The position numbers and the translations under genes were made by a program. The notes beneath the pieces were generated by a model, which worked only from the letters and a program-made list of their open reading frames with translations, was not told where the DNA came from and did not search any database. Source: Nocardia sp. NBC_01730 (lineage in GTDB: Bacteria; Actinomycetota; Actinomycetes; Mycobacteriales; Mycobacteriaceae). Taken from it: DNA of 64,000 bases. This document shows, piece by piece, positions 28,540-36,745 of the stretch; position 1 is the first letter of the stretch; every line of letters begins with the position of its first letter. Where the stretch lies: assembly GCF_035920445.1 (NCBI RefSeq), contig NZ_CP109162.1:7564001-7628000 (forward strand), read 5' to 3'.

Positions 28540-28737
28540 TTAGTCCAGGTCGGCGTCCGAGTCGGATATCCATCCATCCTCGTCAACCCGCATCATCGAG
28601 CCGTCCGTGCGCTGAAATATCGGACGGCTATCTACGGGGGCGCGGTCGAGCTTCTGGTGAGTGTCCTCATGGAAGGCCGCAAGTAGCGCCCACACTGATC
28701 GAGCGATATCCGTTCGCGCGAAATGCAATTCGGACAT
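28540..28737 (-). CDS. Small hypothetical protein, 65 aa
   Basis: An acidic 65-residue protein (MSELHFARTDIARSVWALLAAF, then HEDTHQKLD) with no membrane segment. It begins 3 bp after the stop codon of the 102-aa gene and is the last member of the small-gene operon. No family recognised. Confidence 0.5.
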   Translation of the reverse strand: MSELHFARTDIARSVWALLAAFHEDTHQKLDRAPVDSRPIFQRTDGSMMRVDEDGWISDSDADLD

Positions 28738-28740
28738 CTG

Positions 28741-29049
28741 CTACCCGCCGATACCCGGCGACGGGAGATCCGCCATAGTGAACAAGGTGGCCCAGTAGTC
28801 CTCGCGGACTGCGTCCCACAGGTCGCCATGCTCTGAAAGCAGCTCGCGGGCGCCGACCAGATCCGGATATGTATCGAACATGATCGTTCCGGGCTGCGCG
28901 TCGGGCAGCTTGGTCAGTGATGGGAGACGGTAGGCGGTGAATGCCTCGGCGGTGAGCTGCACGCGCAGTATGCGGGCGGCGCGGTCGACGAGCTGCCACA
29001 CCGCAACCTTTCCCGGTATCACGGTGGTGTGCAATGGATTTCGGTTCAT
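28741..29049 (-). CDS. Small hypothetical protein, 102 aa
   Basis: A cytosolic alpha/beta protein (KVAVWQLVDRAARILRVQLT, then PGTIMFDTYPDLVGARELLSEHGDLW). No family recognised. The ATG has a strong GAGGAGG site 4-5 nt upstream and overlaps the stop codon of the 50-aa gene by 4 nt (ATGA), so the two are translationally coupled. Confidence 0.6.
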   Translation of the reverse strand: MNRNPLHTTVIPGKVAVWQLVDRAARILRVQLTAEAFTAYRLPSLTKLPDAQPGTIMFDTYPDLVGARELLSEHGDLWDAVREDYWATLFTMADLPSPGIGG

Positions 29050-29198
29050 TGCGCCTCCTCGCGCCGTTCTGTGTCCGTCCACTCGTGGGCGTGGAGGGCT
29101 TCGAGGTAACGCTCCATCAGGTCGATCGGCACATCGCAGTAGACCGAGCGTTGCGGCCCGACGAATGCGGATCGTTTCGGCAGTTCGCTGACGCTCAC
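29046..29198 (-). CDS. Small hypothetical protein, 50 aa
   Basis: A GTG-started 50-residue gene (VSVSELPKRSAFVGPQRSVY, then DVPIDLMERYLEALHAHEW). It overlaps both neighbours by 4 nt (GTGA upstream, ATGA downstream), the pattern of a compact cotranslated operon, which is the main support for it being real. Confidence 0.55.
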   Translation of the reverse strand: MSVSELPKRSAFVGPQRSVYCDVPIDLMERYLEALHAHEWTDTERREEAQ

Positions 29199-29551
29199 CG
29201 GACGGCCCTCGCGTCGGGGACGATCTGTCCGGAATCGGCCAGTGCCCAGAATGCGGCGTATTTCGCCGAGCAGATGTCGGTGCCGCATTCGCGGTGCCGC
29301 TGCATCTCGGCGTGCGCCCGCTCCGGGGTGTACGGCTCGGTCGGCGCGCGATGCGAGGGCTCGAGCTGCCATGAGTCGGTTCTCAGGGTGCCCTCGGCGG
29401 CGACGCGATCGAGGATGTCGACCGACGACACCGCGCCGTCCGGTATGGCCTCGCCGCGGTCGATCAGATAGGGCAGCCCGTATCGGATGCCGCACCAGAG
29501 GGCGAGTATCGCGGCGGCCGTGACGATCAGGGCGATGGTTCCTACGGGCAT
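29195..29551 (-). CDS. Small membrane-anchored protein, 118 aa
   Basis: First gene of the small-gene operon. One N-terminal transmembrane helix (GTIALIVTAAAILALWCGIRYGL) is followed by a domain of about 95 residues with Cys pairs (RECGTDICSAKYAAFWAL). No family recognised. An ATG at 29560 is also possible; GAGGG lies between them and fits 29551 better. A long inverted repeat about 90 bp upstream is a candidate operator for the GntR protein. Confidence 0.6.
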   Translation of the reverse strand: MPVGTIALIVTAAAILALWCGIRYGLPYLIDRGEAIPDGAVSSVDILDRVAAEGTLRTDSWQLEPSHRAPTEPYTPERAHAEMQRHRECGTDICSAKYAAFWALADSGQIVPDARAVR

Positions 29552-29636
29552 GGGTGGCATCCCTCAGCGCGTGTCCAGTGTTGGTGGCACCCGCCGCCGA
29601 GGATGAGTGGCCACTCGGCGGCGGGGCATAGGTGAA

Positions 29637-29664
29637 CTATGACACATTCATCAAAGTGTCATAG
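29637..29664. promoter_or_regulatory. 9-bp inverted repeat operator of the small-gene operon
   Basis: CTATGACAC (29637-29645) and GTGTCATAG (29656-29664) are perfect inverted repeats. The right arm runs into ATAGGACA (29661-29668), whose complement TGTCCTAT recurs at 30469-30476 in front of the GntR/DUF1152 pair. The shared octamer suggests one regulator binds both places. Confidence 0.6.
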
Positions 29665-29711
29665 GACAGTTGGGAGAATCGATAGAAATTCCGGCATCTA
29701 GCACGCGATAC

Positions 29712-30455
29712 CTAGAAAATTATCGGATACTCTTGCCGGAACGCCCAACGTTCCGGTGGGTACACCGCTTCGTCGAACTGGAGTGGGCGATCGTCAGGGT
29801 CGTAGGCCGTCAGCCAGTAGACCAACGCTGGCGCGGGGTCGGACAGTGCAAGTGCCTGACGTTCCTCCGCGCTCGCCTGCCGAGCGCATACCTGGTCGCG
29901 GGCATACGCCGATCGGATGCCGAGTACGTCAACGAGATACCGAACGGTCCCACCTCGCAGTCGCTCAGCGACCATTAGGCGCGGTGCCTCTTCGACCAGT
30001 GAAGCGTCGAACCACGACGTCGACAGCTCGACCGGTCCGCTCTTGCCGTCGATCAGCCGTTGGCGCTGGATAACTGTGGAATCCGAGGTGAGGCCGAGCG
30101 CTGCCGCCACATGCGTGGGCGCCTCGACGATGCCGACGAACGGGAACCGCACCGACTCCGAGTCGGAATACATAGTGCCCAGCGCAGCTGCACGTTCGTA
30201 CCGCTCCCGTGCTCGGGGCGCGGCCTGGGGCTCCCGCACGTAGGTGCCGCTTCCGCGGCGCGATTCGACAAGACCTTGCTGCCGAAGTGCGTCGAGAGCC
30301 TTGCTGGCTGTCGGCCGGGCAACACGCCACTCCGCAGCGAGTTCGCGTACTGACGGGACCTCGCCACCAGGAGGAAGATCACCGCGCACAATCTGATCCC
30401 GGAGATACCCGGCGATCTGTAGATACTTCGGCAGTACCTCTTCGATTTCGGGCAA
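29712..30455 (-). CDS. GntR-family (HutC/UTRA) transcriptional regulator
   Basis: A 247-residue repressor: N-terminal winged helix (PKYLQIAGYLRDQIVRGDLP, PSVRELAAEWRVARPTASKALDAL) and a C-terminal UTRA ligand domain. Such regulators (for example KorSA of actinomycete integrative elements) often control mobile-element functions, but no integrase or transfer gene is seen here. The TTG start has GGAGGA 5 nt upstream. It is divergent from the DUF1152 gene; both face the same putative operator. Confidence 0.87.
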   Translation of the reverse strand: MPEIEEVLPKYLQIAGYLRDQIVRGDLPPGGEVPSVRELAAEWRVARPTASKALDALRQQGLVESRRGSGTYVREPQAAPRARERYERAAALGTMYSDSESVRFPFVGIVEAPTHVAAALGLTSDSTVIQRQRLIDGKSGPVELSTSWFDASLVEEAPRLMVAERLRGGTVRYLVDVLGIRSAYARDQVCARQASAEERQALALSDPAPALVYWLTAYDPDDRPLQFDEAVYPPERWAFRQEYPIIF

Positions 30456-30468
30456 CTATTCCTCCGGG

Positions 30469-30487
30469 TGTCCTATGCCACTGGACA
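30469..30487. promoter_or_regulatory. Operator-like repeat between gntR and the DUF1152 gene
   Basis: TGTCC and GGACA flank a 9-bp spacer, and TGTCCTAT matches the octamer of the 29637-29668 site. A TACTAT -10-like box at 30491-30496 lies 10 nt before the DUF1152 ATG, so repressor binding here would block that promoter. Confidence 0.5.
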
Positions 30488-30506
30488 GAGTACTATCAGC
30501 CACTCA

Positions 30507-31595
30507 ATGACCAGTAAAGCTATCGCGATCGCCACAGGGGGAGGTGGCGACGTCGTTACCGCGTCGGTGCTAGCGGCGAAGCTTCGGCACCGGTTCGACG
30601 TCGTGGCCATCATGAGCTATTCCTGGGACCGGCTGATCATCGATCCGACCCCTGGGCCGCGTGGTCGCGGCGACTTCGACGGTCTGACCGGACATCACGA
30701 GCTGATCGCCGAGGTGACCGAGTCGGCGCGGCTCCGCGGCCCCGGCTGGTCGACACTGCCCCCGCTCGTTCCCTACCTGGCGCGCCCACTACTGCTCATG
30801 GACCCGGCCGGTGGTGCGATCGGTCTCGCAGCCCAGTTCCACGCCGCATCCCAAGTCTTCGGTGTGGACGCGCTGATCCTCGTTGATGTCGGCGGCGACA
30901 TCCTCGCCGAAGGACACGAGGCCGGCCTACGCAGCCCGTTGGCCGACTCGCTCACGTTGGCAGCCGCAATACAGTCGGAACTACCGTTGCACCTGCTCAT
31001 CGCCGGGGTTGGGCTCGACGGGGAGTTGACGCCGCCTGAGCTGTGCACACTGCTGCGCCGTCAAGGCTCGGCCGCGGTCGTCGAACTCGGCGCCGCTGAT
31101 GTGTCGATGGTCGCCGAGGTGTGGAACTGGCACCCGTCCGAGGCCAACGGACTTCTTTGCGTCGCCGCAGAGGGGTGGCGCGGCAAGGTCGAGACCCAGC
31201 GTGATGCGCTCATCAGCATCACCGATGACGCCACGGTGGTGTATGAGGTCGACGCCTCCGGCGTGGCTGCGCACTCCCTCGCGGCCGACTTGTTCGACAC
31301 CATCTCACTGGAGCAAGTGGAGCAGCGCATCCGAGCCCGCCGAGGCTACAGCGATATCGACACCGAACGTAGTCGACTGTCCGCACACCGAGAACAGCGG
31401 ACGCCGACCGTCGACACAATTGGCGATATCGACCGTTATGCGCACGCCGCGTCACGCCGCGGTGTCAACGCCCTGACAATCCGCCGCGTTATCGAGCTGA
31501 CCGGCGCGGTGGGTGCGAATGCTGGAGACGCGCTGCGCGATCTGCTCAGACGTGAGCGGCCTAGCAACATGCGGCCACCCCTATACCTGGTGTGA
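30507..31595 (+). CDS. DUF1152 family protein
   Basis: A 362-residue cytosolic protein. AIATGGGGDVVTASVLA near the N-terminus is a glycine-rich nucleotide-binding-like loop, and ILVDVGGDIL around residue 130 is the second conserved DUF1152 motif. The family is widespread in archaea and some bacteria, with no established biochemistry. No Shine-Dalgarno sequence; short-leader or leaderless transcription from TACTAT is likely. Divergent from the GntR gene. Confidence 0.8.
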   Translation: MTSKAIAIATGGGGDVVTASVLAAKLRHRFDVVAIMSYSWDRLIIDPTPGPRGRGDFDGLTGHHELIAEVTESARLRGPGWSTLPPLVPYLARPLLLMDPAGGAIGLAAQFHAASQVFGVDALILVDVGGDILAEGHEAGLRSPLADSLTLAAAIQSELPLHLLIAGVGLDGELTPPELCTLLRRQGSAAVVELGAADVSMVAEVWNWHPSEANGLLCVAAEGWRGKVETQRDALISITDDATVVYEVDASGVAAHSLAADLFDTISLEQVEQRIRARRGYSDIDTERSRLSAHREQRTPTVDTIGDIDRYAHAASRRGVNALTIRRVIELTGAVGANAGDALRDLLRRERPSNMRPPLYLV

Positions 31596-31884
31596 CCGGT
31601 CATCTGGCGACCCTAGGCTTGAAGTACGTCCCCTGCGTCCACTCATGCCAGCGTTGGCGCTGGCTCATCAGACCCTCGGCAGGTGGCGACGCCATAGCGC
31701 TCCCCGCGACTGTCGATCCCGCGAATGTCGGCACCGCAGAACGGGAGGCCCGCTACATCGAGCTGGCCGTGGCGACCTGGCGGCCGGTGAACTCGCCCGG
31801 TTCGCCGAACGCGTTGGCGCCGTGACTCTCCGTCAAGCGAACTCATGTCCACGTGGCCGGTCCTGATGCGGCCCGTCCTGCGGA
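31596..31884. other. Intergenic, no supported gene; hairpin at the end
   Basis: Several short frames are open but none has consistent codon bias or a recognisable motif. GTCCTGAT (31860-31867) and ATCAGGAC (31884-31891) form a hairpin between the convergent DUF1152 and oxidase genes. Confidence 0.5.
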
Positions 31885-32415
31885 TCAGGACGGGGATGTC
31901 GCGGTGAGCTTTGCGATGTCGGATGCGTAGACGGTCATCCAGTGCGGACGCAGCCGGTAGTAGACCACGTCGTTGTCCCAGTCGAAGAAGTCGTCGCCGT
32001 AGCAGTTCTTGAAGTACGCGAGCAGGTCCGGCCAGTCCGCGGCTGACTCGCCCTCCTGGGGGTTGAGGATCTCCACCGTGCCGTGCGTGAACACGCCCAG
32101 GTCCTCACCGCGCATGTGCGCGGCGCTGACGGCGGACCGCGCCGCGAGGTGGCGCGCCTTGGCGGCGCCGCGCGCCGTGCCGAAGTGCCACTTTCCGCGC
32201 AGGAAGTGCCCGTCCACACCGCTGATCCGCGGTTCGCCCTTCGCCGTCACGGTGGACAGGGCGAGGGTGCACATGCCGGTGAGGACGTGGGTGAGCTGCT
32301 CCGCGGTCAGTGTGCTTGCAGTGTTGATGATCGAGCGGAGGTGCGAGGTGGAGCGGGAGAGGGAGGCGTCGAGCAGTGCCTGAAGCTCTTTGAGATCTTC
32401 TGAAGTTTCGCGCAT
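31885..32415 (-). CDS. Pyridoxamine 5'-phosphate oxidase-like flavoprotein
   Basis: A 176-residue split-barrel FMN- or F420-binding protein. CTLALSTVTAKGEPRISGVDG and LRGKWHFGTARGAAKARHL are the PNPOx-like motifs. Members reduce diverse substrates or bind F420; a true PdxH role is unlikely because the substrate-binding C-terminus is missing. A 15-bp palindrome lies 90 bp upstream. Probably controlled by a TetR regulator now lost from this locus (inference). Confidence 0.82.
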   Translation of the reverse strand: MRETSEDLKELQALLDASLSRSTSHLRSIINTASTLTAEQLTHVLTGMCTLALSTVTAKGEPRISGVDGHFLRGKWHFGTARGAAKARHLAARSAVSAAHMRGEDLGVFTHGTVEILNPQEGESAADWPDLLAYFKNCYGDDFFDWDNDVVYYRLRPHWMTVYASDIAKLTATSPS

Positions 32416-32504
32416 GGAGGTCCCTTATCTATCCGTATTGATCCGTGGCGCCCGGTCCACGCCCACCCGACGCCGACCGACGAAACCATCCTGGACCGAA
32501 ACCT

Positions 32505-32519
32505 TGACACCTAGTGTCA
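32505..32519. promoter_or_regulatory. TetR-type palindrome upstream of the oxidase gene
   Basis: TGACAC-CTA-GTGTCA is a perfect palindrome with 6-bp arms in the 310-bp gap between the oxidase gene and repeat copy 2. No intact regulator gene is adjacent. Confidence 0.5.
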
Positions 32520-32699
32520 TATTTCTTCATCCATCTTGCGAGCATCACCGCGCCGCCTGGCCGGACGCCACACACGGCGACGACGGCTTCACCTACAGAC
32601 AATCCACTGCCGATATCACGACCCCGACGACGACGCGAGGCAGACGTCGCCGAGGAATACAGCGTCGGCAGCTCCACCATCTACTACCGGAACCCCCCA

Positions 32700-32977
32700 C
32701 TCCGACCGAGTCCGGCTGCTGTTTCAGCGGGCGGATTCGTATATCCGGCGGACCACGTCCTCGATCTCGGGTTCTTCGATCGACAGATCCCGCACTTCGG
32801 CCCGCTCCGACACGGCGGCGAGCAATTGTGCGGCCGTGATCTTCTCCGGATCGAAGGCCAGCCGCTGCCGTATGCCGTTGCCTTCGCTGGCCAGCAGTCG
32901 AGCCGAGGGGAGGTCGTCGATGTCCGGTGTCGGCTCGGCTAGATCGACTACCAGCACCCGTTTCGCGCCGACGGTGG
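32700..32977. repeat. Direct repeat copy 2, in the intact ABC ATPase gene
   Basis: The counterpart of 26927-27203. Positions 32724 onward are the 3' coding end of the intact ATPase gene; 32700-32723 is its 3' flank. The copy is uninterrupted in frame. Confidence 0.9.
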
Positions 32978-33719
32978 TCGCCAGTCCGGTCAATGACCCG
33001 TCGTACACCAGGCGGCCGTGGTCGACGACGAGTACGCGGCCGCAGAGTCTTTCGATATCGCCCATGTCGTGCGTGGTGAGCAGCAGGGTGGTTCCGCGAT
33101 CGGCGCGCTCGGCCCGGAGGAACTCGCGCAGTCGTTGTTTGGACAATACGTCCAGGCCGATGGTCGGCTCGTCGAGAATTACGAGTTCGGGTGAATGCAG
33201 TAGTGCCGCGGCTACTTCCGCGCGCATGCGTTGACCGAGCGAGAGCTGGCGTACAGGGGTGTCGAGCGTGTCCGCCATTTCCAGTTGTTCGACAAGTTCG
33301 TGTGTGCGCTTGCGTGCGTTGTCGGGCTCCAGTCGGTGGATCGCGGCGAGAATCGAGAACGATTCGTGCAGCGGTAGATCCCACCACAGCTGGGACCGCT
33401 GGCCGAACACCACTCCGATCCGTCCGGCCAGTTCACGGCGCTGGCGCACCGGGTCGAGCCCACAGGTGCGGACGGTGCCGGACGTGGGCACCAGGATCCC
33501 GGTGAGCATCTTGATGGTGGTGGACTTGCCGGCGCCATTCGCGCCGATGTAGCCGACGGCGGCGCCTCGCTCGATCCGGAAGGACAACCGGTCGACCGCG
33601 GTGAGCGTTTCGCGGCGCCGGAGCCAGCGTCGGCCCTCCGTGCGGTAGAGGGTGAATTGTCTCGTCAGATCCTCCGTGTCGACGATCGCGTCCGATTGCC
33701 CTGGTTCCGCCGTGCTCAT
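32724..33719 (-). CDS. ABC-2 type exporter ATPase
   Basis: A 331-residue ATP-binding subunit. Walker A is GANGAGKSTT (about residues 61-70), the signature motif is QLSLGQRMRAEVA, Walker B is LVILDEPTIGLD and the switch His is in LLTTHDM. A C-terminal domain of about 90 residues follows. It energises the two DUF990-type permeases downstream; homologous systems are annotated as viologen or drug exporters. Its own ATG overlaps the stop codon of the preceding permease by 4 nt. Its last 85 codons are duplicated at 26951-27203. Confidence 0.9.
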   Translation of the reverse strand: MSTAEPGQSDAIVDTEDLTRQFTLYRTEGRRWLRRRETLTAVDRLSFRIERGAAVGYIGANGAGKSTTIKMLTGILVPTSGTVRTCGLDPVRQRRELAGRIGVVFGQRSQLWWDLPLHESFSILAAIHRLEPDNARKRTHELVEQLEMADTLDTPVRQLSLGQRMRAEVAAALLHSPELVILDEPTIGLDVLSKQRLREFLRAERADRGTTLLLTTHDMGDIERLCGRVLVVDHGRLVYDGSLTGLATTVGAKRVLVVDLAEPTPDIDDLPSARLLASEGNGIRQRLAFDPEKITAAQLLAAVSERAEVRDLSIEEPEIEDVVRRIYESAR

Positions 33720-34543
33720 CCGCCGCCTCCCTGGTAGTGCCGTGTGCCGAGCCGCCACAAACCAAGGGCGAGAAGCCACACCCACAGCGCCGCGACCGGA
33801 GTCAGCCAGGCCAGCCAGGTGGGAAGCAGCGGCGGACCGGGCAGTCGCAGCAGCGCGATGGTGGGCAGATACGCGGTGAAGGAGACGGGGATGGCGAAAC
33901 CGAACAGCAGCTTCATCGGCGTGGGAAACACCGACGCGGGCTGCGTCGCGGCGAACGAGCCGCCGTAGGTGAAGCTGTTGGTGAATTCGGCACCGTCGAT
34001 CAGATAGAACTGCAGCCCAGCGGCGCAGACGAACACGCCGCCGAACATCGCGACGCCGCCGAGCACCGTCATGACGAGCAGCGCGGTCGTGCTGGGTCCC
34101 CAGTCGAGGTCGTTGCGTGCCAAGGCGATCCCGAGGACCCCGATCGCGACCGCGGCTCTGGCGAATCTGCGCAGCGTGATGTCGCTGGTGATCAGCTGCA
34201 GCAACAGGGGCTGTGGCCGGAGGTGATAGGCATCGAGCCGGCCCATCCTGATGAGCGTCGGCAGCGTGTCGAGGTGGCCGAACAAGACTTGGGACAGCGC
34301 GAAACTCGTATGGCTCAGCCCGAACAGCAGCAGCGCCGCGTCCAGGTCCAGCCCGCCGAGCACCCGGGCGGTGTGGAAGATCACCCACACTTCGGCGAAC
34401 TCGACCAGGCCCATCACGAGGGCGCTGAAAACCTCACTGGCGAAGGACAATCGGTAGCTGCGCTGGGCACGGATCCGGGAGCGCAGCACCGTCAGGTAGG
34501 GCGTCGACCACGACCCTGCGCGGGGTGGGGCGGCCTCAACCAC
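33716..34543 (-). CDS. ABC-2 permease, DUF990/ABC2_membrane_6
   Basis: A 275-residue membrane protein with six hydrophobic segments. The motif LLIRMGRLDAYHLRPQPLLLQ-like segment after helix 2 and GLQFYLIDGAEFTNSFTYGG are typical of PF06182 permeases. GTG start, overlapping the upstream permease gene by 8 nt. It forms the transmembrane half of the exporter with the 34536-35435 product. Confidence 0.87.
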   Translation of the reverse strand: MVEAAPPRAGSWSTPYLTVLRSRIRAQRSYRLSFASEVFSALVMGLVEFAEVWVIFHTARVLGGLDLDAALLLFGLSHTSFALSQVLFGHLDTLPTLIRMGRLDAYHLRPQPLLLQLITSDITLRRFARAAVAIGVLGIALARNDLDWGPSTTALLVMTVLGGVAMFGGVFVCAAGLQFYLIDGAEFTNSFTYGGSFAATQPASVFPTPMKLLFGFAIPVSFTAYLPTIALLRLPGPPLLPTWLAWLTPVAALWVWLLALGLWRLGTRHYQGGGG

Positions 34544-35435
34544 CCTGCACCTCCAGTCTGCGCCGTCCGGCGATCAGCAGCACGCGCCCGGCCACCCCCG
34601 TCACCAGTACCCAGAACACCTGGACTCCGACTATCGAGAACGCTTCCGCTCCGGTGATCCGGCCCGAGAGCACATCGACCGGCGACTGCAGGACAGACGG
34701 AAACGGGGTGGCCTCCGCGATCGCGCGCAGCCAGGACGGGAACATATGCACCGGCACAAAAAGTCCGGCGAGGAACGTCGCGGACGCGTAGTACAGCTGG
34801 CGGATACCGCGGGTCTCGACGACCCAGAATCCGACCAGTGCCACGGCGAACCGGCACAGGAACGAAATCGCCACGGCCAGCAGCACACTCATCATGCCGA
34901 GCAGGTAGGGGCCCGGTGTGGCAGGCATCGCCAGCCCGAACGTGAGCGCGCCCACCAGGACGCTCGGCACTCCGCGCGGCAGGAAAGTGCAGGCGGCCCG
35001 GCCCAGATCCTCGGCGAGGTAACAGAATTGGATGTCGACCGGGCGCAGGAAATCGATCGCGATGTCGCCGTTCTTCACCCGATCGTCCAGCTCCCCGAGT
35101 GGCCCCGTGAACTGCACCGCACCGAGCAGACCCTGCGACAGCCACACGTAGGCGCCGATCGTGCCTTGGTCGTATCCGCCGAAATCGCTCGCGGCATGCA
35201 CGGCCGCGACCAGCACCGACGCGCGCACGAACCCGAACACACAGTTGGTGAACAGCCCGGCGAACATCGCCAGCTTGTAGTGCGACTGTCTGCGGAATCC
35301 GGCACCGACAAGATACGCGTAGACGGTGACGGCGCTGCGAAATCGTTTTCCGACGGCACGCTGTCCGTCCCCCTCCGGTATGCCGCGCACAAATATTCGA
35401 GCATACCGGGCGCGGGGATCGTGTGGAAGCCCCAC
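34536..35435 (-). CDS. ABC-2 permease, second DUF990-type subunit
   Basis: A membrane protein of up to 299 residues with about six helices; DDRVKNGDIAIDFLRPVDIQF is the conserved cytosolic loop of the family. It is the first gene of the three-gene exporter operon. The start is unclear: GTG codons at 35435 and 35390 are in frame, and the first 30 residues read poorly as a permease N-terminus. A remnant of an SDR gene begins immediately upstream, so the original promoter region may have been rearranged. Confidence 0.82.
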   Translation of the reverse strand: MGLPHDPRARYARIFVRGIPEGDGQRAVGKRFRSAVTVYAYLVGAGFRRQSHYKLAMFAGLFTNCVFGFVRASVLVAAVHAASDFGGYDQGTIGAYVWLSQGLLGAVQFTGPLGELDDRVKNGDIAIDFLRPVDIQFCYLAEDLGRAACTFLPRGVPSVLVGALTFGLAMPATPGPYLLGMMSVLLAVAISFLCRFAVALVGFWVVETRGIRQLYYASATFLAGLFVPVHMFPSWLRAIAEATPFPSVLQSPVDVLSGRITGAEAFSIVGVQVFWVLVTGVAGRVLLIAGRRRLEVQGG

Positions 35436-35439
35436 GCAC

Positions 35440-35530
35440 TGTTCATCTTTCCTGGCGTCCGCGTCGTCGGCCTACTCGACCGGAGCGACGATCACAGTGG
35501 ACGGCGGGTATTCGCTGCTGTCACCGCAGC
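35440..35530 (+). pseudogene. C-terminal remnant of a short-chain dehydrogenase
   Basis: One frame reads FLASASSAYSTGATITVDGGYSLL, the standard C-terminus of FabG-like SDRs (FLASxxASYxTGAxLxVDGG). Nothing upstream supports the rest of the protein because the ABC operon occupies it. A truncated relic. Confidence 0.65.
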
Positions 35531-35540
35531 TACCGGCTTT

Positions 35541-36058
35541 TCAGTCGCCATCGTCGGTCAGCCGGTCGACCAGTCCCCAGCGCAGCGCGGCCTCGGCCGA
35601 AAGGCGCTCGCCGGTGAGCATCAGCCAGGCGGCGCGCCACCGGCCGATGCGACGCGGCACGCTGACCGTGCCACCGGCACCGGGAACCAGGCCCATGCGC
35701 ACCTCCGGAAACCGGAAAAACGTGCCGGGTGCCGCGATGACGGTGCCTGCGAATGCGGCCATCTCGGCGCCTGCTCCGATGCATGCGCCATGGGTGTGTA
35801 CCACCAGCCGGTCGATTCGATGCTCGAATCGGCCTCGGCCAGCTCCGTCGCGGCAAGTATCGGACTCAGATGCGGGTTCACCGGCGCGCGGAGCACTCCG
35901 ATAATCAGCCGAAGGGCGCGTTCGATGGCGGCGGCGAGCTGTGTCACCGTTTCTCGGGCCGCGTCGCGGAACTCGTCCAATGCGAGGACGACCAACGGCC
36001 TGACGGGTTTTCCGTCCTCGGTGATATCGAGGCCGGTGTCACCGAGTGGACCGTTCAT
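35541..36058 (-). pseudogene. Frameshifted enoyl-CoA hydratase
   Basis: The N-terminal half (ITEDGKPVRPLVVLALDEFR to ILAATELAEADSSIES) and C-terminal half (RLVVHTHGACIGAGAEMAAFA, then FFRFPEVRMGLVPGAGG) of one crotonase-fold enzyme lie in different frames, joined near 35805-35830. The intact family makes 3-hydroxyacyl-CoA from enoyl-CoA. The frameshift removes function unless it is a sequencing error. Total length (about 172 residues) is also short, so the N-terminus may be missing. Confidence 0.75.
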
Positions 36059-36102
36059 CGTGCACTCCCCTTGGGTTCAGCGAGATATCGAGCCGATGCC
36101 GG

Positions 36103-36582
36103 TCAGCTGCTTGCGTGGCCCGGGCGCACGGGTTCGGGCCGTGGCCAGGGCTGTCCGCGCCGATGTTCGATATCTCGATTGAAGCGCCGCAGATATCCGG
36201 CGAAGGCGGCGACGTCTTCGGGCGTCCAGTCCCGCATGATGTCGTCGAGGCCCGTGACCTTGGTGGCACGTTCGGTGTCGAATCGGCGCCTGCCCTTCGT
36301 GGTGATGCGGAATTTGCGGGCCATGCCGCCATCGGGGTCGGGAATGCGTTCGACGAGCCCGGCGCGCAGCAGGGTGGTGGTCTGGCGGTTGATGGTCGAG
36401 CTGTTCAGGCCGAACGCGTCGCAGAGCTGTCCGATGGACATCGGACCCTCCATGCCGAGCCTGCTGAGCAGCAGGTATGCGCTGCGTTCCAGTAGGCCGG
36501 TCTCCTGGGGATAGTGCGGGTTGATCGTGTAGCGGCCGAGCAGCATGGCCTCGAACTCGACCTGGTCTGTGGGCTTGTCCAT
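36103..36582 (-). CDS. MarR-family regulator of the MFS exporter
   Basis: A 159-residue MarR winged-helix protein: SIGQLCDAFGLNSSTINRQTTTLLRAGLVERI is the recognition region and DPDGGMARKFRITTKGRRR the wing. Divergent from the DHA2 transporter gene with a large palindromic array between them, the standard layout for a substrate-induced exporter. The ATG at 36582 has AAAGGAC just upstream. Confidence 0.88.
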   Translation of the reverse strand: MDKPTDQVEFEAMLLGRYTINPHYPQETGLLERSAYLLLSRLGMEGPMSIGQLCDAFGLNSSTINRQTTTLLRAGLVERIPDPDGGMARKFRITTKGRRRFDTERATKVTGLDDIMRDWTPEDVAAFAGYLRRFNRDIEHRRGQPWPRPEPVRPGHASS

Positions 36583-36666
36583 GCTGTCCTTTCGTCGACC
36601 TGTGCGGTCTCGCATCGCAGGCGAGTGCCGGTATACCACAGGAGAAATTCGTCACAGTCGAGTTGT

Positions 36667-36705
36667 GCAGTATGCATATTGTATGCATACTGCATGTCAA
36701 ATGCA
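36667..36705. promoter_or_regulatory. MarR operator array
   Basis: GCAGTATGCATA-TTG-TATGCATACTGC is a perfect 12-bp inverted repeat (36667-36693). A second repeat, TGCAT-GTCAA-ATGCA (36691-36705), overlaps its end, giving spaced TGCAT half-sites between the regulator and transporter genes. Confidence 0.7.
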
Positions 36706-36745
36706 TTATGCACGTCTGATGACATGAGATCTTCTGGAGGTTGGT

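Noticed and set aside
27204..32699. Complete integrative or conjugative element
   Set aside because: No integrase, replication initiator, FtsK-like transfer protein or relaxase was seen; only a GntR gene and flanking repeats hint at mobility.
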